In this document: piece after piece, positions 34,321 to 41,903 of the stretch | Position numbering within the stretch: position 1 is the first letter of the stretch | Layout of the letters: each line of letters opens with the position of its first letter | NCBI GenBank assembly: GCA_035652435.1 | Contig: DASRDU010000159.1 | Span: 1-64,000 of the forward strand | Origin: DASRDU01 sp035652435 | GTDB taxonomy: Bacteria > Acidobacteriota > Blastocatellia > RBC074 | Length of the DNA: 64,000 bases | Reading direction: 5' to 3' | The notes under the pieces: model-generated | Seen by the model: the letters and a program-made list of their open reading frames with translations, nothing else | The model's database searches: none | Told to the model about the DNA's origin: nothing | Made by a program: the position numbers and the translations under genes

Positions 34321-34357
34321 CTATCTCATCGGATAGTCGGCCTATCCCGCAGGATAG
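34321..34357. promoter_or_regulatory. Two operator-like dyads CTATC-N5-GGATAG
   Basis: CTATCTCATCGGATAG (34321-34336) and CTATCCCGCAGGATAG (34342-34357) are near-identical dyads whose centres are 21 bases apart, two helical turns. They lie 23-59 bases upstream of the small ORF start on the minus strand, the place of a promoter. A cooperative dimeric repressor or activator would bind such a pair. Confidence 0.5.
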
Positions 34358-34422
34358 AAGCTGTCGCTTCCGTGACCTGAATCGAGAATGCAGGCGTCCT
34401 CCGGTGTGACGTCAGAAGCCGG

Positions 34423-34468
34423 AAAGGCGCGCCTGCCGTCGGAGCGCTCCGGCGGCAGGCGCGCCTTT
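34423..34468. repeat. 23-bp inverted repeat without loop
   Basis: 34423-34445 pairs with 34446-34468 with one mismatch (AAAGGCGCGCCTGCC...GGCAGGCGCGCCTTT). It lies 35 bases after the SYLF gene stop and might end that transcript, though only three T follow. GCAGGCGTCCT just upstream links it to the repeat at 25980. Confidence 0.75.
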
Positions 34469-34502
34469 GTTTACTGACGACCACTCGCAGGGCAGATCAA
34501 CC

Positions 34503-35231
34503 CTATCTCTCCGCCTTGCGCGTGGAGTAACGAGTCAGCGTATCCGGGAATGAGCTTACCCCGGCAGGCACTTTGACTTTGTTCTCCTGTAATGCTTCTT
34601 TGGCCGTGACGCCCTCGCCGTAGACGTCACGCATATCGTCCTTGTCGGGCTTGATCACGACGCCCTTGAGTTCGAGCCCCGCAAACAGTCCCTTGCTGCG
34701 CGAGTAGGATAGGATCTGCGCGTTCAGCTTCGCGTCGGTCGAGGCCCCCGCCTCACGCCCCACCGGCCCGGCGGCCACTGAAGCTTCGCCGCCGACCTCG
34801 AACTTGTCCGAGAGCAGGCTGTTCAGGCCGTTTTTATTCATAAAGAGCAGCACGAAGTCGGTAGACTGCGCGCCGATCTGTGCGCCGATGCTGCCGCCGC
34901 CGAGGCTGAAATAGGCTGGCGCGCTCCAGCCCGTGGCCGTGCGACAACTCGCCACGCCGCGGCCGCCGCGACCGCCGACGATGAACCCGGCTTTGATCAC
35001 GTCCGGGAATACGGCCACGCATTCTGCTTTGTCAAGAATCTCGCTCGGAATCGCCTTGTCCGGCGTGTTCATAATCTCGGTGAAGACCTTCGCCGCCTTC
35101 TCGGACTGTTTGACTTCATCTTTGGTGTCGTGGTGTTTGGTTTTCGTCGTGTCCTGCGCGGGGGCCGTCGTGCCAACGGCCAGCGCCAGGCAACAGATGG
35201 CAATCAGTTGCAGTATAGATTTGCTGTTCAT
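34503..35231 (-). CDS. Ysc84/SYLF lipid-binding domain protein, secreted
   Basis: 242 residues; the ATG at 35231 follows AAGGAGGGACCAGTA. The signal peptide (ILQLIAICCLALAVGTTAPA) is clear. SYLF-domain features: IPSEILDKAECVAVFPDVIK, AGFIVGGRGGRGVASCR, WSAPAYFSLGGGSIGAQIGA, DFVLLFMNKNGLNSLLSDKF and YSRSKGLFAGLELKGVVIKP. Family members bind phosphoinositides in eukaryotes; in bacteria the periplasmic or outer-membrane role is unknown. Confidence 0.93.
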   Translation of the reverse strand: MNSKSILQLIAICCLALAVGTTAPAQDTTKTKHHDTKDEVKQSEKAAKVFTEIMNTPDKAIPSEILDKAECVAVFPDVIKAGFIVGGRGGRGVASCRTATGWSAPAYFSLGGGSIGAQIGAQSTDFVLLFMNKNGLNSLLSDKFEVGGEASVAAGPVGREAGASTDAKLNAQILSYSRSKGLFAGLELKGVVIKPDKDDMRDVYGEGVTAKEALQENKVKVPAGVSSFPDTLTRYSTRKAER

Positions 35232-35258
35232 TACTGGTCCCTCCTTAGACAACTATAT

Positions 35259-35333
35259 CGTCAGGGGGCTGCCCGACGGGCGGCCCCTGACGATGATGGA
35301 TAGTTTGAGAGAGAGTCCGGTCTTCTCTCTCTC
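35259..35333. terminator. Two hairpins after TonB receptor gene
   Basis: CGTCAGGGG (35259-35267) pairs with CCCCTGACG (35284-35292) around an inner GCCCG/CGGGC stem, and GAGAGAGAG (35307-35315) pairs with CTCTCTCTC (35325-35333). They lie between the TonB receptor stop and the SYLF ribosome binding site, so they could separate the two minus-strand transcripts. Neither has a clear T-run. Confidence 0.5.
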
Positions 35334-35357
35334 CCCGGTTGAAGCACGCGCCGAGGA

Positions 35358-38300
35358 TCAGAAGATGATCTTCGCCGCGAGCTGCAGATTGCGCCGCCCG
35401 CTGCGGAAGGCAGGGACAAACAACCCTGAGCTGACATCCGCCTCGTCGCCGCGAATGAAAAGGTTCGCGTGATTGAAGACGTTGTACAGCTCCGCGCGCA
35501 ATTGCAGGCTCAGGGTTTCGGTGAACTTGAATCGCTTGTACAGCCCCGCGTCCAGATTCCAGATGCCGGGGCCGCGGAACCGGTTGCGACCGATCATATT
35601 ACCTGGGAACGGCCCGAAGTCGGACCCCGTGTTCGGGTTATTAAAGAACCCGGGCGTCGCGAGGCCGGTCAGATCCAGGAAGTTGAAGCGATTGAAGACC
35701 GGGTTGGCCGCCGTGCCCGTGACCGCCGGCGGGTCGCTGCGGGCGCCTGTCGGCAGGTTCCCTGTCTGGAAGACGCGCGGGCAGGCCGATTCCGAGGTCA
35801 CGGCATTAGTACAGTCAAAGACCGAAAACGGCGTTCCCGTGTGGGCCGTAAAGATCCCGGTCAGTTCCCAGCCGCCGAAGATCTGCTGAGCAACTTTCGA
35901 TCCACTCCCGCCGAAGAAGCGGTCGCCGACCTTCTCGAACGGGACTTCCCAGTTGAAGCCGGTCGAGAACCGGTGGCGGATGTCGAAATCCGCCGGGCCG
36001 TAATCCAGTTTCGGGTTGAACGGGTCGAGCAGCCCGAGGTTGAAGTTGTTGCTGTTCTCGCTGAAGGTCGAACTCAGGTTGTCGAGCGCCTTCGAGAACG
36101 TGTAGCGCGCCGAGAGCGACAGCCCGATGGTGCGGAAGCGGCTCGCCACGATCTCGGCGATCAGCGCGTTGTAATTTGAAAACCCGCTCCTGCCGCGCGT
36201 GTTGATGGCCGAATACTGATTGTTCAGGCGCGAGAGCGGATCGGTGTCGCCCAGGTAAACGAACCCCGTGCCGGGGCGGTTGATGTTTTCGAGCGTGTAG
36301 AGGTTGCGCCCGGCGGAACCGGCGTATTGCAGCGAGGCGACCATACCCGGGGCAAGTTCGCGTTCGAGCGAGAGGCTCCAGAAATGCGCGTAGGCCGTGT
36401 TGATGTCCTCACGCACATGGCGCAGGCTCGTCTGCGGCAGAGTCACCGCGCCGCCCGTGCCGGCAAACGGCCCGACGTTGCCCGGCGTGATCGTGATCGA
36501 GCCGGCCGCGAAGCCCGGCGTCACGCCCGGCAGGATGTTGACCACGGCGTAATTCGGCGGGTTCTGAATCACGTTAAAGGTGACGTTGCCGAAATTGCGC
36601 TCGTAGCTGATGCCGTAGCCGCCGCGGACGCTCGTCTTCCCGTCGCCCCTGACGTCCCAGGCGAAGCCGAGGCGCGGCGCGAAGTTATTCCGGTCGGGTT
36701 TCCAGAGCCCGCCCGCGGGGCTGTTCGAGGCGATCTGCACGCTCCCGTTGCGGATGCGCTCCTGCAGCGTGCTGCCCTGGCCGAAGTAGAAGTTCGAGTC
36801 GAGTTGCTCGTTCCTGTTGTGCTGCACGCCGAAGTAGTCGTAGCGCAGGCCCAGATTGAGCGTCAGCCGCGGCCTGAATCGCCAGCTGTCGTTCACGTAC
36901 AGCCCGAACTCATGATAGAGGTTGCTGCGGCTGAAATTGGGCGGCCCGACCGGCAGCGTGACCGTCTGACCGGGGAAGGCGCCGCGCGGGTCAATCGCCG
37001 CCTGGAACGAGCGCAACTGGCCCGAAACCAGATTGCCGAGCGCCTGCCCGGTATTCGCGCCCAGTGTCTCGACCGCGTTCTGGAACGCGCCGAACGTGCG
37101 GTTGTCCTGCATGTAGATGTAAGTGCCGCCGTAGCGGAACTGGTGGTTGCCGAAGGTGGAACTGAAGTCCTGGTAGAACTGACCGAGATTCTGCGGCCCG
37201 CCGAACGGGATCGCCGAGCCCGGATTGAACGGCAGGTAGCCGGGCAGCGCCACCAGGAAGTTGTTGATGCGCGTCCGCGTGGTGCGCATATAGAGCGTCG
37301 GTGCGGGCGCCTGAGCGCCGAGCGGCTGCTGATTGTTCAGGCGGTTGTAGACGAGCTTGGTCTGCGAAACCAGCCGCGGCGAGAACGCGTGCGTAAACGA
37401 CACGAGGAAGTTGTTATTGAACGCGTCGGCCCCGGTATTGAACCCCTGGAACGGGCTGAAGGCGTTCGTGCCGGCGAGGAAGTCCTGGCTTTCGAGCGCA
37501 TAGCGCCCGTAGAGCTGGGTCTTGTCAGAAAAGTTGTAATCGAAGCGCGAGACGATCTGATAAGAGTTCTGCGGCGTGCCCGCGCCCACGTCGCTCGGGA
37601 CGCGGTAGCGGACCTGACCGAACGCCGGAGTCCCCGCGGGCAGCGCGGCGAAGGCGTTACCAGCCGCGAAACTTGACGCCCCGACGTTGCTGATCACCTG
37701 GCCGACGGTGAAGACCTCGCCGTTGATCGGCGTGGCCAGCGGGAAGGCATTGAAGAACGTCCGCGTCGCCGCCGAAGACGCCGCGAGCAGCTGCGGCGTC
37801 GGCACCAGATTGATCACCTCTTCGTTGCTGCGCACGCGAATCCATTCGGTGCTGTTGAAGAAGAAAAATTTGTCGCGCACGATGGGGCCGCCCACCGAGT
37901 AGCCGAACTGATTACGGACGAAGCGCCCCTTCGGGATCCCGTTCGCGTTGTTGTCGAAGTCGTTCGACGCGAAGCGCGAGACGCGGTTGAATCCGTACGC
38001 CGACCCGTGAAAATCATTCGAGCCCGCGCGCGTCGCCACGTTGACGATGCCCCCGGAAGCGCGCCCGTATTCGGCCGAGAAGTTGCTCGTGATGACGCGG
38101 AACTCCTGCACCGCATCAAGCGGCACGCTCTGGCCGACGGTCGTGTCGAAGGTGTTCACGTTCTCGCCGCCGTCGAGCAGGATATTGGTACTCGACGGAC
38201 GCTGGCCGTTGATGGCGAACCCGACGCCGCGCGTGCTGGTGAAGCCCGTGCTGGCGCCCGCCGGGGCGACGTTGCCCGAGAGCGAGACGAAGTCATACGG

Positions 38301-38780
38301 GTTGCGCGTGAGTGACGGCAGCTCGCGAATCTGATTGCCCGAAACCACGTTGGACAATTCCTGACTCTGCGTGTTGACTTCGACGCCGCCGCTCGCGACC
38401 ACCTCCACCGTCTCGCCCGCCGCCTGAACGGTCATGGCGGTTTCCACCGTGACTCTGGAACCCACCGTGACCTGCACGCGCTGCGTCCGCGCGGCAAAGC
38501 CCGCCGCCTGGACGGTCACGTCATAGAGTCCGGGCTGGAGGTTGGTAATGACATAGTCTCCCTGAGCGCCGCTGGTCGCCGTGCGCTCAGTCCCCGTATC
38601 CACCGACCTGGCGGTGATCGTCGCGCCGGTGACGAGCGCCCCGCTCGGGTCAGTGACCTTCCCGACGATCTGCCCCGTTTCGGTCTGTGCCAGCAGACCC
38701 GCCGGGAAGATCAGCAATGCGAACAGAACAGCCATAACTGTCAGGCTGGCTGATTTCATCCATCTGATTGAGTGTGACAT
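35358..38780 (-). CDS. TonB-dependent receptor with carboxypeptidase regulatory-like domain (Oar-like)
   Basis: 1140 residues with GGAGGAAT before the ATG. Signal peptide at 1-31 (LTVMAVLFALLIFPAGLLAQ). Residues 33-115 form the regulatory-like beta domain (GQIVGKVTDPSGALVTGATI, GDYVITNLQPGLYDVTVQAA). A plug follows (RGVGFAINGQRPSSTNILLD, YGRASGGIVNVATRAGSNDF, HGSAYGF), then a long barrel ending RSGRRNLQLAAKIIF. It imports large or complex substrates through the outer membrane using TonB energy. Large receptors of this kind are numerous in Acidobacteriota. No SusD partner is adjacent, so the substrate is unknown. Confidence 0.93.
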   Translation of the reverse strand: MSHSIRWMKSASLTVMAVLFALLIFPAGLLAQTETGQIVGKVTDPSGALVTGATITARSVDTGTERTATSGAQGDYVITNLQPGLYDVTVQAAGFAARTQRVQVTVGSRVTVETAMTVQAAGETVEVVASGGVEVNTQSQELSNVVSGNQIRELPSLTRNPYDFVSLSGNVAPAGASTGFTSTRGVGFAINGQRPSSTNILLDGGENVNTFDTTVGQSVPLDAVQEFRVITSNFSAEYGRASGGIVNVATRAGSNDFHGSAYGFNRVSRFASNDFDNNANGIPKGRFVRNQFGYSVGGPIVRDKFFFFNSTEWIRVRSNEEVINLVPTPQLLAASSAATRTFFNAFPLATPINGEVFTVGQVISNVGASSFAAGNAFAALPAGTPAFGQVRYRVPSDVGAGTPQNSYQIVSRFDYNFSDKTQLYGRYALESQDFLAGTNAFSPFQGFNTGADAFNNNFLVSFTHAFSPRLVSQTKLVYNRLNNQQPLGAQAPAPTLYMRTTRTRINNFLVALPGYLPFNPGSAIPFGGPQNLGQFYQDFSSTFGNHQFRYGGTYIYMQDNRTFGAFQNAVETLGANTGQALGNLVSGQLRSFQAAIDPRGAFPGQTVTLPVGPPNFSRSNLYHEFGLYVNDSWRFRPRLTLNLGLRYDYFGVQHNRNEQLDSNFYFGQGSTLQERIRNGSVQIASNSPAGGLWKPDRNNFAPRLGFAWDVRGDGKTSVRGGYGISYERNFGNVTFNVIQNPPNYAVVNILPGVTPGFAAGSITITPGNVGPFAGTGGAVTLPQTSLRHVREDINTAYAHFWSLSLERELAPGMVASLQYAGSAGRNLYTLENINRPGTGFVYLGDTDPLSRLNNQYSAINTRGRSGFSNYNALIAEIVASRFRTIGLSLSARYTFSKALDNLSSTFSENSNNFNLGLLDPFNPKLDYGPADFDIRHRFSTGFNWEVPFEKVGDRFFGGSGSKVAQQIFGGWELTGIFTAHTGTPFSVFDCTNAVTSESACPRVFQTGNLPTGARSDPPAVTGTAANPVFNRFNFLDLTGLATPGFFNNPNTGSDFGPFPGNMIGRNRFRGPGIWNLDAGLYKRFKFTETLSLQLRAELYNVFNHANLFIRGDEADVSSGLFVPAFRSGRRNLQLAAKIIF

Positions 38781-39494
38781 TTGATTCCTCCGTTACCTTG
38801 AAGTCCCCTCGATTACCACGACTGCCGGTCTTTCGAGTGATTCCGCATGGCGCTGCCGGAAAGACACACTCCGCCTCTGCTGCCAGAACCCGGAGTGATC
38901 GCCGGAAACCGACCGCTCAGCACACCCGCACTCCGGACAGATTCGTCAGTGTGCAGCGTAATCAGGGTTGTTATCGGGGAGGAGAGTTGTGTTGGGAGAG
39001 ACTCCGTCAAATGCAATGGCTGCGCCAGTCAGGCGGGTGGAATCGCGCCCGTCCGAACAACTCATTGCAGAGATTTGTTTTCAGCATCAATGACGTCGCT
39101 TCTCCTGATTCCCGAATGTCTGCCCCTTATTCAGAATTTCGGATTCCTGTCGATTTCTCATCCGATTTTTTGTACCTGATACCGCTTTTTGTTCGGTGAC
39201 GCAGAGGCCGGACAATGATAGAGCAGTAATGCTGTCCGGGGCGCTCACTGATCATTACTGTGGATGGTGTTCGCGAAGCAGGGTGCTGTCTGCCTTCGGA
39301 ACAACCAGTGTATGAACGCTTGGGCGGTTGTACCTTTTGTCTCTTTGCGTGCGGCGGATCAATGCGCTTCCGGCGCGTCGCTCGTGCGTGCGGGCTGGTA
39401 TGGGTCTTGCTCCCTGATTATGTGTCTGACGGATTCCATGCGAATCCGCTTTTCAGGCGTGTCTAATGACGGGTTCAATCGGGGAGAAAAAAAC
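38781..39494. other. Long intergenic region, no gene recognised
   Basis: Divergent region between the TonB receptor and the stress protein. One 34-codon frame with GTG at 38989-39093 has a strong GGGGAGGAGA before it (starts LGETPSNAMAAPVRRVE) but no recognisable family. Other frames are short. The right side should hold the promoter of the plus-strand stress gene. Confidence 0.4.
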
Positions 39495-40040
39495 ATGGCA
39501 GACACAAGCAGCTCAAAAATCGCGCGGCAGCAGACCGTCAGCGGCTTGTTCAGGGATAAGGCTTCCGCGGAACGCGCCTGGGATGCGCTCGTGGATCTCG
39601 GCTACAGCCGGGATGAGAGCAGCGTCGTCCTGTCGGATGAAACACACAACCGGTATTTCAGAATTGAGAATCCGGCGGACGCCGAACCCGGCAGCAAAGC
39701 GCTGGAGAGCGCCGGGGTCGGTGGCGCGATAGGCACGGCGGTCGGCGGACTGCTCGGGGCGCTGGCGGCGATCGGCACTTCGATCGCGCTGCCCGGACTC
39801 GGCATCGTGATCGCCGGGCCGATTGCCGCGGCTCTGGCCGGGGCCGGGGCCGGTGGAGTGACCGGAGGGCTGATCGGCGCGCTGGTCGGATCAGGTATGC
39901 CTGAAGAGCGGGCGAAGTATTATGAAGAAGGCATCAAGGGCGGCGGAGTCCTGATCAGCGTCACCCCGCACACGGCGGCGGAGGCTGAACGGATCGAGCG
40001 TGTGTGGCAGGAATACGGCGGCGAAGTAGTGTCGCGCTGA
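39495..40040 (+). CDS. General stress 17M-like, Gly/Ala-rich membrane-inserting protein
   Basis: 181 residues; the ATG at 39495 follows GGGGAGA, while the longer open frame adds noise. N-terminal domain SGLFRDKASAERAWDALVDL, GYSRDESSVVLSDETHNRYF resembles the general stress protein 17M/YflT fold. A long Gly/Ala-rich hydrophobic segment (GAIGTAVGGLLGALAAIGTS, GIVIAGPIAAALAGAGAGG) follows and probably inserts in a membrane. The C terminus (GGGVLISVTPHTAAEAERIE) repeats the first fold. Proteins of this kind occur beside BON and DUF1003 stress genes. Confidence 0.82.
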   Translation: MADTSSSKIARQQTVSGLFRDKASAERAWDALVDLGYSRDESSVVLSDETHNRYFRIENPADAEPGSKALESAGVGGAIGTAVGGLLGALAAIGTSIALPGLGIVIAGPIAAALAGAGAGGVTGGLIGALVGSGMPEERAKYYEEGIKGGGVLISVTPHTAAEAERIERVWQEYGGEVVSR

Positions 40041-40045
40041 TCTCT

Positions 40046-40126
40046 CTTTCCCGCCGCACGAGCAGGCGGGAAAGAACGGCAGGCATTAACCAGATAATTC
40101 ATCGTCGGGGCGGGTTAATGCCTGCC
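40046..40126. repeat. Two consecutive inverted repeats
   Basis: CTTTCCCGCC (40046-40055) pairs with GGCGGGAAAG (40065-40074), a terminator-like stem just after the stress gene. GGCAGGCATTAACC (40078-40091) then pairs perfectly with 40113-40126. Together they fill most of the gap before the metallothionein-like gene. Confidence 0.8.
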
Positions 40127-40154
40127 TCTCCATTTTTCAGAGGGCAGAACAACG

Positions 40155-40343
40155 ATGACGAGCCAGAGCGATAAATGTGCGAACACCAACTGCGGCTGCC
40201 CGGCCGAGCCCGGTAAAGGCTATTGCAGTGATTACTGCATGCACTCGAACGACGACTCGGATACCAGAACGGCGTGCGGCTGCGGGCATGCCGCCTGCAC
40301 GACGGCGGCCGGTAAAACGCAGCCGGCTGGGACGGGATCATAA
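40155..40343 (+). CDS. Metallothionein-like peptide
   Basis: 62 residues with eight Cys: CANTNCGCPAEPGKGYCSDY, then CMHS, and later ACGCGHAAC. The pattern C-x4-C-x-C, a central C-x3-C and a C-x-C-x4-C with His matches bacterial metallothioneins of the BmtA type, which bind zinc, cadmium or copper in a cluster. The middle (DDSDTR) is an acidic linker. It lies in a group of stress genes; a metal-responsive operator is not seen. Confidence 0.7.
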   Translation: MTSQSDKCANTNCGCPAEPGKGYCSDYCMHSNDDSDTRTACGCGHAACTTAAGKTQPAGTGS

Positions 40344-40408
40344 TCGGGAGCAGTCCGATCATCACAGACGATGGCCAGTGATCGGCAGCTCAGGAGACGG
40401 CGCCGTCA

Positions 40409-40978
40409 TCAAATCACTTCCTTGTCCAGATCGGGGATGCGGACGGCGGGCCTGATTTCGATCTCCATCATCCCTTTGAAGTGCGCGAGGTCTTCGATGA
40501 TCTGCTGTTCGGGGTTTTCGCCGAAGAGGCTGGCGATCCACGCGCCCAGTCGCCCGCCCGGCGGTTCGTATTCGAGCGCGACCCGCACCTCCGTCTGGCC
40601 TTCGGCGAAATGCAGGAAGCGCACGGAGCCGGCGTTAGGCACTTCTGATCCTTCCAGCGAGCGCCAGGCGATCAATTCATTCTCGAGGTCGCTCGTGATC
40701 TCCGCCTCCCATTCGATAGTCCTTCCGGCTGGAGCTTTGGCGACCCAGTGCGAGCGCGTCGGGCTGAGAATGCGGACTTCCTGCAGGTGCGTCATAATGC
40801 GCGGCAGGTTCTCGAAGTTACGCCAGAAGCGGTATAGATGCCCGCGATCCCGGTTGACGATGATGCTCTTTTCGATCCTGATGCCGTTGATCTCTTCCAC
40901 CGGCCCGCCCGTGTGGTTAGTCCGCTCGGGCGGTGTTTCGTGTGGAGCTTCGTTGCGATGAGTGGCTGGTATTGGCAT
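40409..40978 (-). CDS. SRPBCC / polyketide cyclase-like protein
   Basis: 189 residues. IEKSIIVNRDRGHLYRFWRN, FENLPRIMTHLQEVRI, SHWVAKAPAGRTIEWEAEIT and GSVRFLHFAEGQTEVRVALE are the START-like SRPBCC fold of the CoxG/YcnB type seen in stress-linked gene groups. It has a hydrophobic pocket for a small ligand, not identifiable here. The first 25 residues are polar and probably flexible. It is convergent with the metallothionein-like gene. Confidence 0.82.
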   Translation of the reverse strand: MPIPATHRNEAPHETPPERTNHTGGPVEEINGIRIEKSIIVNRDRGHLYRFWRNFENLPRIMTHLQEVRILSPTRSHWVAKAPAGRTIEWEAEITSDLENELIAWRSLEGSEVPNAGSVRFLHFAEGQTEVRVALEYEPPGGRLGAWIASLFGENPEQQIIEDLAHFKGMMEIEIRPAVRIPDLDKEVI

Positions 40979-41242
40979 ATGTTCCGATTTCTATTCAATG
41001 ATGGGGCCGGTAAAAGTCGGCTGCCCATTCAGCGCGCCTTTCCCGGATGCACAGAGCGGCAATTTGTATTCCCGACCGAAAAGGCCAGCCGCTGCATCGC
41101 GCGCGATACTGATCAGGGGGGCAGAGTGAATGGCGCGAGTACATCTGTTGCGTCGTCTTTCAAGACACCTGATGGCTCATCATTATTTCTGTTAATTATC
41201 AGCTTTTGTAGTGTCCTGATTGAAAGCTTCAGTTGAGGATTT

Positions 41243-41800
41243 TCAGGCTGCCCGATGACCTTTTCTCACCTGAGAATCCGCCCGTGATTGTGACGCTTCA
41301 GCCGGTGATGAAGTGAACGGGGTTTGCAGCATCCCGGTCAGGCGCTGCCATCCTTCCGGGTCACAGCCATTCAGCCCGTAGCAGATGTTCTCCACATCAC
41401 GGCACAGTCGGAAGGTCCGGCCCGCGCGGTCCCGGAAGGAAAATATGCTTGCATAGTTGCTGTCAGTCTCAACCCGGATGCGTGAATGATGAACCCGGTG
41501 CATTGCGGGCGAGACAATCACGACTCGCAGCCACCGGTCCCACTGCTCGGGAAAGCAGACATTGCTGTGATGGAACTGGATGACGGGCAGCAGGAGCGAG
41601 ACGCCGAGCAGTGGAACCAACGCCAGCCGAAGCACCGATGAGGATCTCGCCCGTGTGAAAGCGGACGGCTGAGGTGACATCGAGCGCAGTGTCACTGTGA
41701 TGGACGCAGTGAAAGCGCCAGAGCAAAGGGATGTGGTGATTGACCCGGTCACCGGAAGAGAATTGATCGGGGCAACTTTTTGACAGGACGCTATCCCTGC
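41243..41800 (-). pseudogene. Fatty-acid hydroxylase / sterol desaturase remnant, frameshifted
   Basis: Two frames carry consecutive parts of one family. HHIPLLWRFHCVHHSDTALD and VTSAVRFHTGEILI lie in one frame (about 41655-41760). RLALVPLLGVSLLLPVIQFH, HSNVCFPEQWDRWLRVVIVS, PAMHRVHHSRIRVETDSNYA and RDVENICYGLNGCDPEGWQR lie in the other (41243-41655). The switch lies near 41650. The N-terminal membrane half with the first His box is missing. His-box residues HHxxHH are still present. Either decay or a sequencing error explains the shift, but the lost N terminus favours decay. Confidence 0.8.
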
Positions 41801-41903
41801 TTTTTCCTGCCCGGATATTTCCCGGGACCGCCGGAATTACATTTACGACCCGGACCCGCAATACATTTCACCCCGGCCTTTCTTCTGATATAAACCGGGA
41901 GCC

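Noticed and set aside
36327..37676. 449-codon plus-strand open frame within the TonB receptor
   Set aside because: No family motif, antisense to a very typical TonB-dependent receptor.
38989..39093. 34-codon frame with strong GGGGAGGAGA
   Set aside because: Good ribosome binding site but no family, no promoter or terminator signs around it; kept only as a note in the intergenic entry.
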